Assembly (NCBI RefSeq): GCF_001043175.1
Contig: NZ_CP011494.1
Location: 868,001 to 932,000 of the forward strand
Direction of reading: 5' to 3'
Length of the DNA: 64,000 bases
Source of the DNA: Marinobacter psychrophilus
GTDB lineage: Bacteria; Pseudomonadota; Gammaproteobacteria; Pseudomonadales; Oleiphilaceae
Below the pieces are notes generated by a model. It made no database searches, had not been told where the DNA came from, and saw only the letters and a list, made by a program, of their open reading frames with translations. Each line of letters opens with the position of its first letter. The first letter of the stretch is position 1. Shown one piece after another: positions 54,887 through 63,450 of this stretch. Both the position numbers and the translations under genes were made by a program.

Positions 54887-55693
54887 CTACTGCTGCCAGC
54901 ACAGTTGTCGACATTCACCGGGTTTGCCTTCAGGTTGCCATGTTTGCTCGGTAACCCGTATTTCGCCACTGGCGGCCACGGTCACCACCGTGGTTACGCG
55001 GGTGCCGTAATGCTTGCCAATAATGAACGTCGGTGACAACACCCGCTCAGTCGCCAAGTTCACACCGGTGCGGGGCAACAAACAATCCGGGGCTGGAGTA
55101 GAGTCTTTTAAGTGATTGATAAGTGCCTGGTGCAAAGGCTCACTGTCTTCACCGGCTGCGACTACGGTGCTGGTGACATGTTGGCGCAGACGCAACAGCT
55201 TAGGCCAGGGCGTTTGCAGCAGATGATTGCTGACGCCATAGCTGCCGCGGTGCAGACTGCGCCCTGGGTGAGCGTCGCGGTTGCTGAAATACCAGCCGCT
55301 CGGGCCGCTCGCGCGTTCCTGGCCGGCATCGAGTGTCACCAGATTAAAACCGGAATAGCGGCTGGCGTTGTCGGCCAAGTGCTTGCGCAAGGATTGGGCC
55401 GATTGTTGTAAAGTGCGAAGAGGCAAATCACCTCGGCTGATAACGCCGGCTTCCGGGCTGCCTTCGCGCACATTGGTGACCGCGCTAACAACACCGCTGG
55501 CGCTGATGGCTAGCCAGGTACCTCCGGCCTGTAAATCCCGGCCTGCCAGAACCGGCTTTGAGACCAGCGCACTGCTTGCATCCGTCCACCAGTCCATAGC
55601 GGCCGTAGGCCGGTTGAAGAATTCATCCCGGTTAGCAGCAACCACCAGCGGATAGTGCCGGTTCTGGTCCAGAGTAAACGCAATCAAACACAT
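54887..55693 (-). CDS. NRDE family protein (TANGO2-like)
   Basis: Protein of 268 residues that opens with MCLIAFTLDQNRHYPLVVAANRDEFFNRP, the N-R-D-E signature of the family. The Cys at position 2 is in the place of an Ntn-hydrolase nucleophile. GGTWLAISASGVVSAVTNVR, YGVSNHLLQTPWPKL and the late GTRVTTVV stretch are also conserved. The human homologue TANGO2 is linked to metabolic crises, but the bacterial role is not known. It lies between xseB and the divergent permease. Confidence 0.85.
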   Translation of the reverse strand: MCLIAFTLDQNRHYPLVVAANRDEFFNRPTAAMDWWTDASSALVSKPVLAGRDLQAGGTWLAISASGVVSAVTNVREGSPEAGVISRGDLPLRTLQQSAQSLRKHLADNASRYSGFNLVTLDAGQERASGPSGWYFSNRDAHPGRSLHRGSYGVSNHLLQTPWPKLLRLRQHVTSTVVAAGEDSEPLHQALINHLKDSTPAPDCLLPRTGVNLATERVLSPTFIIGKHYGTRVTTVVTVAASGEIRVTEQTWQPEGKPGECRQLCWQQ

Positions 55694-55803
55694 ATCCGCG
55701 CTATTTCCTTAACGATGTGAATTCAGAGGGTGGGCACAATGGAGCCTTGTTTTCACAAGGTGTATCATACCCAACCATAAATGTAACGGCGGTGTGCGCT
55801 GCA

Positions 55804-56601
55804 ATGTCTTTTGTCATGCTTTTTTCGCTGTACCTCGCTTTGGGAGCGCTGGCAGGCACCTTAGCTGGCCTGTTTGGCATTGGTGGTGGCCTGGTTATTG
55901 TGCCGGTACTGATCTTCAGCTTCGGTGCCCAGAGCTTCAGCCCCGATATCGCCGCCCACATGGCAGTCGGGACCTCGCTGGCCACCATGGTGTTTACGTC
56001 GTTAAGTTCGATACGCTCACATCATGTTCACGGCGCAATTCGTTGGGATATTTTTCGGGCAATGACCACAGGTATCGTATTTGGCGCTTTAATTGGCGCT
56101 TGGACCGCCTCGCTGCTTAGCGGGCCAGCGCTAGAAATGATTATTGCCGTATTTGTGATCGTGATGGCGATAAAAATGTTGCTTGGTTTCAATCCCAAGC
56201 CAGGTCGATCGGTGCCAGGTAATAAAGGGCTGGGTGTGGCGGGCGCTGTGATTGGCTGGGTCTCGGCCATCTTTGGCATTGGTGGCGGTACACTAACTGT
56301 GCCCTACCTAAGTCGCTGTAACATTAAAATGCAGCATGCCGTCGGTATCTCAGCAGCCTGCGGTCTGCCCATTGCGCTAGCCGGAGCTTTGGGCAACCTG
56401 TGGACTGGCTGGGGTGACCCGGAACTACCACCGCACAGCCTTGGCTTTATTTATTTGCCGGCGTTGTTCGGGGTCATACTAACCAGCGTGATATTCGCCC
56501 GTGTGGGTGCCAATCTGGCGCACCGCCTCAACGCCGTCCTATTGAAACGAATCTTCGCTATTATGCTGGTGCTGATTGGCCTCCGTTTTCTACTGAGTTA
56601 A
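55804..56601 (+). CDS. TauE/SafE family permease (probable sulfite or sulfonate-related exporter)
   Basis: Membrane protein of about 265 residues and roughly eight helices. The two-fold repeat of the family is visible: GALAGTLAGLFGIGGGLVIVP near the N-terminus and GWVSAIFGIGGGTLTVP in the middle. The start is uncertain: the frame is open from 55717, but ATG 55804 places the first membrane helix at the N-terminus as in relatives, though no good SD is seen. Substrate unknown. lgt follows after nine bases. Confidence 0.85.
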   Translation: MSFVMLFSLYLALGALAGTLAGLFGIGGGLVIVPVLIFSFGAQSFSPDIAAHMAVGTSLATMVFTSLSSIRSHHVHGAIRWDIFRAMTTGIVFGALIGAWTASLLSGPALEMIIAVFVIVMAIKMLLGFNPKPGRSVPGNKGLGVAGAVIGWVSAIFGIGGGTLTVPYLSRCNIKMQHAVGISAACGLPIALAGALGNLWTGWGDPELPPHSLGFIYLPALFGVILTSVIFARVGANLAHRLNAVLLKRIFAIMLVLIGLRFLLS

Positions 56602-56610
56602 GGGATAATA

Positions 56611-57399
56611 ATGTTGCAACACCCGCAAATCGACCCGGTGGCCATTTCTATCGGGCCACTGAAAATACACTGGTATGGTCTGACCTACCTGGTCGGCTTT
56701 GCTGCCGGCTGGTGGTTGGGGCGCTTACGCAGCCGCAAACCCTGGTCGCCGGTTAACGAGGAGCAGGTGGGCGACCTGCTGTTCTATCTGGCGTTGGGAG
56801 TTATTCTGGGTGGTCGCTTTGGCTACGTCATCTTCTACAACTTCGATGTGTTCCTTGCAGATCCTCTGTGGCTGCTGCGGGTGTGGGAAGGCGGCATGTC
56901 GTTCCACGGCGGCCTGCTGGGTGTCATGCTGGGCATGTGGTGGTACGGCCGTAAAATAGGTGTAGGCTTCTGGCGCATGACCGATTTTGTTGCGCCACTG
57001 GTGCCTGTGGGCCTGGGGGCAGGGCGCATCGGCAACTTCATCAACGGCGAGCTCTGGGGTAAACCCACGGATGTGCCCTGGGGCATGGTATTTCCGCAAG
57101 CGCCAGACGCCTTGGCTCGACACCCCTCCCAGCTTTATCAGTTCGCCCTCGAAGGCGTGCTGTTCTTCATTATATTGTGGTGGTTCTCGGCCAAACCCAG
57201 GCCGCGTATGGCCGTGTCCGGCCTGTTCCTGATCTGCTATGGCGTGTTTCGCTTTGCGGTGGAATTTGTGCGCGAGCCCGACGCCCAGCTGGGCTATCTT
57301 GCTTTTAACTGGCTTACTATGGGGCAAGTGCTGTCATTACCCATGGTGATAGCTGGCCTGATTCTGATGACCATAGCCTACCGGAGAAATGCCGTATGA
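56611..57399 (+). CDS. lgt: Prolipoprotein diacylglyceryl transferase
   Basis: Membrane enzyme that attaches diacylglycerol to the lipobox Cys of prolipoproteins, such as LpoA in this window. The 262 residues have about seven helices, the family signature [17 protein letters not shown], the N-terminal [14 protein letters not shown] and [13 protein letters not shown]. It overlaps thyA by four bases (ATGA); lgt-thyA is a common pair. Confidence 0.97.
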   Translation: MLQHPQIDPVAISIGPLKIHWYGLTYLVGFAAGWWLGRLRSRKPWSPVNEEQVGDLLFYLALGVILGGRFGYVIFYNFDVFLADPLWLLRVWEGGMSFHGGLLGVMLGMWWYGRKIGVGFWRMTDFVAPLVPVGLGAGRIGNFINGELWGKPTDVPWGMVFPQAPDALARHPSQLYQFALEGVLFFIILWWFSAKPRPRMAVSGLFLICYGVFRFAVEFVREPDAQLGYLAFNWLTMGQVLSLPMVIAGLILMTIAYRRNAV

Positions 57400-58235
57400 A
57401 AGCCTACCTGGACCTGATGCAAGATATAGTCGATAACGGCAGCAACCGTGGCGACCGCACCGGTGTAGGCACCCGCTCGGTATTCGGCCGCCAGGTTCGC
57501 TTCAATCTGCAGCAAGGTTTCCCCCTGGTCACCACAAAAAAGATTCACTTGCGCAGCATCATTCAGGAGCTGCTGTGGTTCCTGCAGGGCTCCACTGACA
57601 ACAACTGGCTGACCGAACGCAAGGTCAACATCTGGAATGAATGGGCTCTGGATAACGGTGATTTGGGCCCCATATACGGCAAACAATGGCGTAGCTGGCA
57701 GTGTCAAGACGGCCGAGTGATTGACCAGATCAGCGACTTGATCGACCAGATTCGCCAAAAACCCAATTCCCGCCGCCTGATTGTCTCCGCCTGGAATCCG
57801 GCCGAACTGCCCGACGAATCCATCGGCCCGCAAGACAATGTGCGTCAGGGCCGTATGGCACTGGCCCCATGTCATTGCCTGTTCCAGTTCTACGTCAACG
57901 ACGGCAAACTCTCCTGCCAGCTCTACCAGCGCAGCGCCGATCTGTTTCTGGGCGTACCCTTTAACATCGCCTCCTATGCCTTGCTCACTCACATGATTGC
58001 CCAGCAGTGCGATCTCGACGTTGGCGAGTTCGTACACACCTTTGGCGATTGCCACCTCTACAGCAATCATCTGAATGACGACATCGTATTCGAACAACTC
58101 AAACGTGAACCAAGGGCGCTGCCAAAGTTAGTGATCAAGCGAAAGCCTAACTCCATCTTCGAATACGATCTGGACGATTTTGCGTTCGAAGGCTACGAGC
58201 CATATCCCGGAATAAAAGCACCGATTGCAATTTAA
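57396..58235 (+). CDS. thyA: Thymidylate synthase
   Basis: Methylates dUMP to dTMP with methylenetetrahydrofolate. The 279-residue protein has [27 protein letters not shown], the catalytic Cys in [11 protein letters not shown], and [19 protein letters not shown]. Compared with the 264 residues of E. coli it has about 12 extra residues just before the active site ([16 protein letters not shown]). Directly followed by folA, which regenerates the dihydrofolate it produces. Confidence 0.96.
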   Translation: MKAYLDLMQDIVDNGSNRGDRTGVGTRSVFGRQVRFNLQQGFPLVTTKKIHLRSIIQELLWFLQGSTDNNWLTERKVNIWNEWALDNGDLGPIYGKQWRSWQCQDGRVIDQISDLIDQIRQKPNSRRLIVSAWNPAELPDESIGPQDNVRQGRMALAPCHCLFQFYVNDGKLSCQLYQRSADLFLGVPFNIASYALLTHMIAQQCDLDVGEFVHTFGDCHLYSNHLNDDIVFEQLKREPRALPKLVIKRKPNSIFEYDLDDFAFEGYEPYPGIKAPIAI

Positions 58236-58274
58236 TAGTTGAGTTAGCTTTCCGTGTTAAAAAAGGAAATCACC

Positions 58275-58790
58275 ATGCAAAAAGCACTCATTGTCGCCAT
58301 GGCCCAAAATCGCGTCATCGGCCGTAACAACAACTTGCCATGGTACCTGCCTGGTGACCTGAAATACTTCAAACAAGCCACCATGGGCAAGCCTATTATC
58401 ATGGGCCGCAAAACATGGGACTCCATTGGTCGTCCCTTGCCAGGACGCATGAACGTGGTTATCTCACGCAATGAAGAATGGCAGGCACCAGTAGGCACCA
58501 CTGCAGCCACAACGCTGCATGCAGCACTAAAAAAAGCCGAAGCACAGGCAGAACTGGATGGTATTGAAGAAGTCATGGTGATTGGCGGCGGGCAAATCTA
58601 CGCCGAGGCGCTACCGCTGGTGGACCGTATTTACATGACCCTAGTGCACGCAGACGTGGAGGGCGATGCTTACTTTCCGGACGTAAATTGGGAGGAGTGG
58701 AACGAAGTCGGACGCGAAGATTTCTCCGCGTCCGACAATAATCCTTACAACTACAGCTTCGTAGTGTATCAGCGCTTGGCGTCAGACTGA
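58275..58790 (+). CDS. folA: Dihydrofolate reductase
   Basis: Reduces dihydrofolate with NADPH. The 171 residues include MAQNRVIGRNNNLPWYLPGDL, the catalytic acidic-residue region DLKYFKQATMGKPIIMGRKTW, and VIGGGQIYAEALPLVDRIYMT. ATG 58275 follows AAGGAAA at good distance; GTG 58254 would add seven residues. Its last 22 bases overlap the end of the convergent helicase gene. Confidence 0.96.
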   Translation: MQKALIVAMAQNRVIGRNNNLPWYLPGDLKYFKQATMGKPIIMGRKTWDSIGRPLPGRMNVVISRNEEWQAPVGTTAATTLHAALKKAEAQAELDGIEEVMVIGGGQIYAEALPLVDRIYMTLVHADVEGDAYFPDVNWEEWNEVGREDFSASDNNPYNYSFVVYQRLASD

Positions 58791-60283
58791 CGCGGCGGGC
58801 GTTTGCCAGCGGGCTTGCCGGCAAACTTGCCTTTGCCGCCTGGCGCGCCGCCACTCGGACGCTTATTGTAGCTACCTGGCTTCGGGCCTTTGCGGAACTC
58901 GCCAGGGCGACCGGCTTTGCGGTCACGATTTGGTTGCGTGGTTGATACCGCTGGCAGAGCTTCCGGCTGCTCCAGTGGCAACGAACCGGGTTGAGTGGCT
59001 TCCAGCATGCACGCCAAAGCGCCTGCAACCATCGTGATGTCCATCTCGTTGCGCTCGGCAATATCGTCCAGCATCGCCATTGCTTTGCTGAGTTTGCGAT
59101 CTTCCGCAAAACCGATCAGTTGGCTTTCAAACTGATCTACGCGCATTTTTTGCAGCGCCGCCGGCGAGGGCAACTCATAGGCTTCCATGGTCGCATTGGT
59201 AGCGCGCTCCAGCGTGCGCAGCCAGCTACGCTCCCGGGGCGTTACCAACAAAATAGCTTTACCATCACGACCGGCACGGCCAGTACGACCAATGCGGTGA
59301 ATATACGCTTCGGTGTCGTAAGGTACGTCGTAGTTGATCACGTGTGTGATGCGCGGCACGTCCAGACCACGGGCAGCAACGTCTGTGGCTACAACGATGT
59401 CTTTCTTGCCACGCTTCAAGTCTTCAACTGTTTGTTCTCGCTGACGTTGATTCAGATCGCCGTTCAAGGGTGCTGCAGCGTGGCCGCGAGCCGCCAGCTT
59501 TTCCGCCAACACAATGGTTTCGGCCTTAGTGCGTACAAAGATAATTGACGCGTCAAAAGGTTCCACTTCCAGAATGCGGGTCAGGGCATCAAGCTTGCGC
59601 TCAGCGTACACCGGCAGCACGTACTGGGAGATAGCGTCAACCGTGCGGCTTGCGCTTTCGATACGCACTTCAACCGCATCTTTCAGATAGGTCTGAGCAA
59701 CCTTCTTGATTTGCGGCGGCATAGTGGCCGAGAACAGTGCGCGCTGGCAGTTGTCCGGGGTTTTCGACAGAATCGCTTCAACGTCGTCAATAAAGCCCAT
59801 GCGTAGCATTTCGTCGGCTTCGTCCAGTACCAAGGCTTTCAGGTTATCCAGCTTCAACGTGCCTTTGCGCAGGTGGTCCAGCATCCGGCCGGGAGTGCCA
59901 ACAATAACGTGGGCTCCGCGGCGCAAGCCTTTTATCTGTGGGAAAAAGTCTTGGCCGCCATAAATCGGCAGCACATGAAAATTAGGGAGCTTGCTGGCAT
60001 AGGTAGAAAATGCCTCTGCTACCTGAATGGCCAGTTCGCGGGTAGGTGCTAGAACCAGAATCTGCGGCGCGTTGACGCTTGGGTCCACCCGGCTCAGCAG
60101 TGGCAAAGCGAAGGCGGCGGTTTTACCGGTGCCGGTCTGGGCTACACCCAGTAAATGGCGGCCGGACAATAGCGCAGGGATAGCTTGCGCCTGTATTGGT
60201 GTAGGGGTTTCATAGCCAACGGCGGTCACCGCTTCAAGAACGGCAGGATCAAGCCCCAGTTCGGCAAAAGACAATTCAGACAT
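58769..60283 (-). CDS. deaD: DEAD-box ATP-dependent RNA helicase, DeaD/CsdA-like, short
   Basis: RNA helicase acting in cold adaptation, ribosome assembly or RNA decay. The two RecA domains closely resemble E. coli DeaD: TPTPIQAQAIP (Q motif), AQTGTGKT, PTRELA, DEADEMLRMGFIDDVE, SAT, TDVAARGLD and HRIGRTGRAGR. At 504 residues it is more than 100 shorter than DeaD: after a helical region it ends in a Gly/Lys/Pro-rich tail (KFAGKPAGKRPPRQ) without a DbpA-type RNA-binding domain. ATG 60283 is the canonical start (MSELSFAELGL). Confidence 0.9.
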   Translation of the reverse strand: MSELSFAELGLDPAVLEAVTAVGYETPTPIQAQAIPALLSGRHLLGVAQTGTGKTAAFALPLLSRVDPSVNAPQILVLAPTRELAIQVAEAFSTYASKLPNFHVLPIYGGQDFFPQIKGLRRGAHVIVGTPGRMLDHLRKGTLKLDNLKALVLDEADEMLRMGFIDDVEAILSKTPDNCQRALFSATMPPQIKKVAQTYLKDAVEVRIESASRTVDAISQYVLPVYAERKLDALTRILEVEPFDASIIFVRTKAETIVLAEKLAARGHAAAPLNGDLNQRQREQTVEDLKRGKKDIVVATDVAARGLDVPRITHVINYDVPYDTEAYIHRIGRTGRAGRDGKAILLVTPRERSWLRTLERATNATMEAYELPSPAALQKMRVDQFESQLIGFAEDRKLSKAMAMLDDIAERNEMDITMVAGALACMLEATQPGSLPLEQPEALPAVSTTQPNRDRKAGRPGEFRKGPKPGSYNKRPSGGAPGGKGKFAGKPAGKRPPRQSDAKR

Positions 60284-60340
60284 TGATGTACTCGGAATTC
60301 GAAAGGTAAAGCATTGACGTGCAATGCGTGATGTGAACGG

Positions 60341-60346
60341 ATTATA
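60341..60346 (-). promoter_or_regulatory. Possible -10 element of the helicase gene
   Basis: Perfect TATAAT on the minus strand; the -35 position is A/T-rich but has no good match. It predicts a leader of about 50 bases. Confidence 0.4.
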
Positions 60347-60417
60347 CCGGTTTTGTTGCTGCTTTAAAATGCAAAAATTAATGCTGGCTCGTAGGTAGTT
60401 GTCCGCGGATGTCAAAT

Positions 60418-60437
60418 AAGGGGCGCTAAGCACCCTT
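60418..60437 (-). terminator. Hairpin at the end of the unknown gene
   Basis: On the minus strand AAGGGTGC-TTA-GCGCCCCTT overlaps the stop codon of the gene at 60426-60794 and is followed by the T-rich ATTTG. The stem has one mismatch or bulge. Confidence 0.45.
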
Positions 60438-60794
60438 ATCAAGCTCTGGGTGACGATTTGAACGTTTGTCCTCCCAGCTCAATTCCTGTGGTTTATACCA
60501 GCCGACAGCCCGCAGTACTTTCTCGCGTGTTGGTAGCGACAAGGTAATCCAGAGTTGCTGGAAATCCTCCAGTCCTTGCGTACGCAGGCGGACCTGCCTG
60601 CTTTGCAGTCGGCTAACGATGCGAGGCAGGTTTAGCGCGGCACCTAGCTGACCGGGCACAATAATTTCTTGCCCCAGCACTTTGCGGCGATGTGTGCGCG
60701 CGGCCAGCACTCGCTGCAGTTCGACAGCGGCGTCGAGCGCTGTGTCTTCGGTAAATGTGTCTACTTCCACTGATTCGGCTCGCAATAATGACAA
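60426..60794 (-). CDS. Hypothetical protein, not recognised
   Basis: An open frame of up to 122 residues between the helicase and the AI-2E-family permease, in the orientation of the helicase. The longest version starts at TTG 60794; a GTG at 60770 (VEVDTFTEDT) is another option. It has no signal peptide or membrane helix. The middle is basic and the end reads SLPTREKVLRAVGWYKPQ, followed by a charged tail. A hairpin overlaps the stop codon, which supports a transcript ending there. I do not recognise a family. It could still be a chance frame. Confidence 0.5.
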   Translation of the reverse strand: MSLLRAESVEVDTFTEDTALDAAVELQRVLAARTHRRKVLGQEIIVPGQLGAALNLPRIVSRLQSRQVRLRTQGLEDFQQLWITLSLPTREKVLRAVGWYKPQELSWEDKRSNRHPELDKGA

Positions 60795-60886
60795 TTTTTT
60801 AATAAATCACGACAAACTGCTAGCTATCCCTGTGCCTATGGTGCCGTGGTAGGCTTAGGTCCGCAATAAGGAGAGTTTGGGTTACT

Positions 60887-62023
60887 ATGCACGCAAAACT
60901 TGAAACACGCGCCTTCTTGGCCATGCTGGTCGGTGTATCAGTCGCCTTTATATTATTGATGAAGCCTTTTTTTGGACCAATATTTTGGGCGATTGCCATT
61001 GCCCTGATTTTTCATCCGGTTCAGCTGAGACTGGCCCGACGCTTTGGTGACAGGCCCAATACCAATGCTTTGATGACCTTATTTCTGTGCATGGTGATTG
61101 TGGTTATCCCCGTGTTGCTGTTGGTGGCATCCCTGGTAGCAGAGGGCGTCGGCCTGTACCAGAAAATCCAAAGCGGCGACGTGCGCCCGGGCGAATATAT
61201 CGATCAGGTAAATCAATCGTTTCCGGCTATTCAGTCTTTTCTGGCGCAGTTTGACATTAGTTTCGCTGAACTGCGCGATCGCGCTGTCAATCTGGTGGTT
61301 AGCGGTAGCCAGTTTCTTGGAAAGCAGGCGTTAGATCTGGGCCAGAATACTTTCCAGTTTTTTCTTGGTCTGGCGTTGATGGTATATCTGGCGTTCTTTT
61401 TGCTGCGTGATGGCGTAAGCCTGGTAGAGCTTTTGATCCGCGCCTTGCCGCTGGGAGACGAACGTGAGCGCCTGCTGTTTGCCAAGTTTGCCGAAGTTAC
61501 CCGGGCGACGGTAAAAGGAAATCTGCTGATTGCTGTTATTCAGGGTGCCATGGGCGGCTTGATTTTTTGGGTTCTTGGTATTGAGGGCGCGATTCTTTGG
61601 GGGGTGGTGATGGCCATTGTGTCGTTGTTACCTGCGGTGGGTGCGGCACTGGTATGGGTGCCGGCCGCTATTTACTTGGCCGCGGTAGGCGATGTAGTTC
61701 AGGCGCTTATATTGACTGCTTTCGGTGTTGTGGTGATTGGTCTTGCCGACAACGTACTGCGCCCAATTATGGTTGGGCGCGACACCAAGCTGCCAGATTA
61801 CATTGTGTTGCTGTCTACCCTCGGCGGCCTTGCTATGTTTGGCATCAACGGCTTTGTTATGGGCCCTCTGGTGGCGGCGCTGTTTAACGCTTTTTGGGGT
61901 ATTTTTATTCGCGAGTTCAGCCGCGAGTCGCCGATTACCCAAGCGTGGTTACGCGGCAACCAGGCTAAAGATCCAGGTAAGGCCGATACGCCCGAAGAAA
62001 AGGATAGGACCGAACTCCGCTAG
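60887..62023 (+). CDS. AI-2E family transporter (PerM/TqsA-like permease)
   Basis: Membrane protein of 378 residues with about eight helices, arranged two-two-periplasmic domain-four as in this family: an N-terminal pair (FLAMLVGVSVAFILLMKPF and IFWAIAIALIFHPVQLRLA), a periplasmic or cytosolic segment around 95-155, and the conserved ENVLRP-like motif, here DNVLRPIMVGRDTKLPDYIVLLS. The name comes from E. coli TqsA; the substrate here is unknown. AAGGAG is 13 bases from the ATG, longer than usual. The tail is hydrophilic and charged. Confidence 0.88.
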   Translation: MHAKLETRAFLAMLVGVSVAFILLMKPFFGPIFWAIAIALIFHPVQLRLARRFGDRPNTNALMTLFLCMVIVVIPVLLLVASLVAEGVGLYQKIQSGDVRPGEYIDQVNQSFPAIQSFLAQFDISFAELRDRAVNLVVSGSQFLGKQALDLGQNTFQFFLGLALMVYLAFFLLRDGVSLVELLIRALPLGDERERLLFAKFAEVTRATVKGNLLIAVIQGAMGGLIFWVLGIEGAILWGVVMAIVSLLPAVGAALVWVPAAIYLAAVGDVVQALILTAFGVVVIGLADNVLRPIMVGRDTKLPDYIVLLSTLGGLAMFGINGFVMGPLVAALFNAFWGIFIREFSRESPITQAWLRGNQAKDPGKADTPEEKDRTELR

Positions 62024-62138
62024 CCGCTGGAGCACCGTTTAAGCTTTCAGGGCGGGCTGAAACAGGCGATTTTTGCGGCTAATGAATATCGGGTTCAACC
62101 GTTTGTGCATGGTTGTTTTGCGCACCGCTGACGATACT

Positions 62139-62166
62139 TTGCGTTAATATAGCCTTTACTTATAAA
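62139..62166 (+). promoter_or_regulatory. Possible promoter of the HDOD gene
   Basis: TTGCGT (62139-62144), 16-bp spacer, TATAAA (62161-62166). The predicted start leaves about 18 bases before the ATG, just enough for the SD AAGGAA. Confidence 0.5.
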
Positions 62167-62190
62167 TCACGTGCCATAAGGAATACCTTA

Positions 62191-63444
62191 ATGAAAGGTC
62201 AGGAAAGCCTGTCACTTCGCCAGCTAAAAGCTTTCCAGCCTTTGAACAAGCTAACCGATGATGAGCTTGTGCTGCTGGCCAGCCGTGCCGAACGCTGTGT
62301 GTTTAAAGCGGGCAAGGGCGTCATGCAACGCGGTGCTTGTGACGGCCAAGAGTTTTTTCTGTTGGCCGGCGAAGTAGAGCTAACGTCCGAAGACGGCCGT
62401 CAAGTCCGCATTACGGCCGGCAGCGAGCGTGCGCAGAACCCCATCGCCCGCCTGCAGCCGCGAATGTATGATGTAAGAGCGGTAAAGCCCAGTGAGTTTT
62501 TGGTGATTGCCCAAGATGTCTTGGCGCAAATGCTGGGACGGGCACCGATGGAACAGGAGGAGATGCAAGCCAGTGATGGCGATCAAGTTAGCAGCGAGCA
62601 GCAGCAACTGTTGATGGAGTTCTATTCTGAGCTGCGTTCGAATAAGGTTCGGCTGCCCAGTGTGCCGGATGTAGCGTGGAAAGTGCGGCGTCTGGTAGAC
62701 CGGGAGGATGCTGGGGTAGATCAGGTCGCTATGGCTATATCGGCAGATCCGGCAATGTCTGCGAAGCTGGTGCGAGCTTGCAACAGTCCTCTTTATCGCG
62801 GCTTTACCGATGTCCGCAATGTACGTGAGACAGTGGTACGTCTGGGTCTGAAGACAACCCGCCAATTGGTGACCGTATTTGCCATGCGTGACGTGTTTAA
62901 GAGTCGTCAGCCGTTGCTGCAGAAACACATGGAGCGTTTATGGCAGCACTCTCGCGAAATGGCAGCGCTGTGCTGGGTGCTGGCTGATGAGGCTACCAAT
63001 ATCAACCCGGAAGAGGCCATGTTAGCCGGGTTGCTGCACGACATTGGGGTGGTGCCAATATTAGTGCACGCTGAGCATTATCCTCATTTGTTTAACGACG
63101 ACGATCGCTTATTGACAGTTATAGCAGAGCTGCGCGCAGATACGGGTACCGGGGTGCTGGAAAACTGGGCGTTTCCTGCACCGTTTTTAGAAGCGATCCG
63201 CCATGCTCAAGACTGGAATTATAACAGCGATCAGCCGCAACCACAGTTGGTAGACATAGTGATCGTGGCGAAAATGCACGCCATGATTGGTTCTGGCGAG
63301 AGCGAGGGGTTGCCACGTTTTGATCAGTTGCCTGCTTACAGCCGTCTGGGCGGGCTTGAGCTGAATGCGTCGCGCAGCCTGGACTTGTTAACCCGCGCCC
63401 GCAGTCGTGTGGATGAAATAAAACAGCTGCTGGCAATTCGTTAG
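62191..63444 (+). CDS. HDOD domain signalling protein with N-terminal cyclic-nucleotide-binding-like domain
   Basis: Predicted regulatory protein of 417 residues. Residues about 10-120 have a cNMP-binding fold (LTDDELVLLASRAERCVFKAGKGVMQRG, FFLLAGEVELTSEDG), but the phosphate-binding cassette is not recognisable (NPIARLQPRMYDVRAV in its place), so ligand binding is doubtful. From about 155 on is the HDOD domain (LPSVPDVAWKVRRLV, ISADPAMSAKLVRACNSPLY, VRLGLKTTRQLV), including a retained HD pair in GLLHDIGVVPIL. Output unknown. ATG 62191 follows AAGGAA; the frame is open 26 codons upstream. Confidence 0.88.
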   Translation: MKGQESLSLRQLKAFQPLNKLTDDELVLLASRAERCVFKAGKGVMQRGACDGQEFFLLAGEVELTSEDGRQVRITAGSERAQNPIARLQPRMYDVRAVKPSEFLVIAQDVLAQMLGRAPMEQEEMQASDGDQVSSEQQQLLMEFYSELRSNKVRLPSVPDVAWKVRRLVDREDAGVDQVAMAISADPAMSAKLVRACNSPLYRGFTDVRNVRETVVRLGLKTTRQLVTVFAMRDVFKSRQPLLQKHMERLWQHSREMAALCWVLADEATNINPEEAMLAGLLHDIGVVPILVHAEHYPHLFNDDDRLLTVIAELRADTGTGVLENWAFPAPFLEAIRHAQDWNYNSDQPQPQLVDIVIVAKMHAMIGSGESEGLPRFDQLPAYSRLGGLELNASRSLDLLTRARSRVDEIKQLLAIR

Positions 63445-63450
63445 GCTCAT

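Noticed and set aside
60887..62023. A quorum-sensing role for the AI-2E-family permease
   Set aside because: No luxS, lsr or receptor gene is nearby; the family name alone does not support it.
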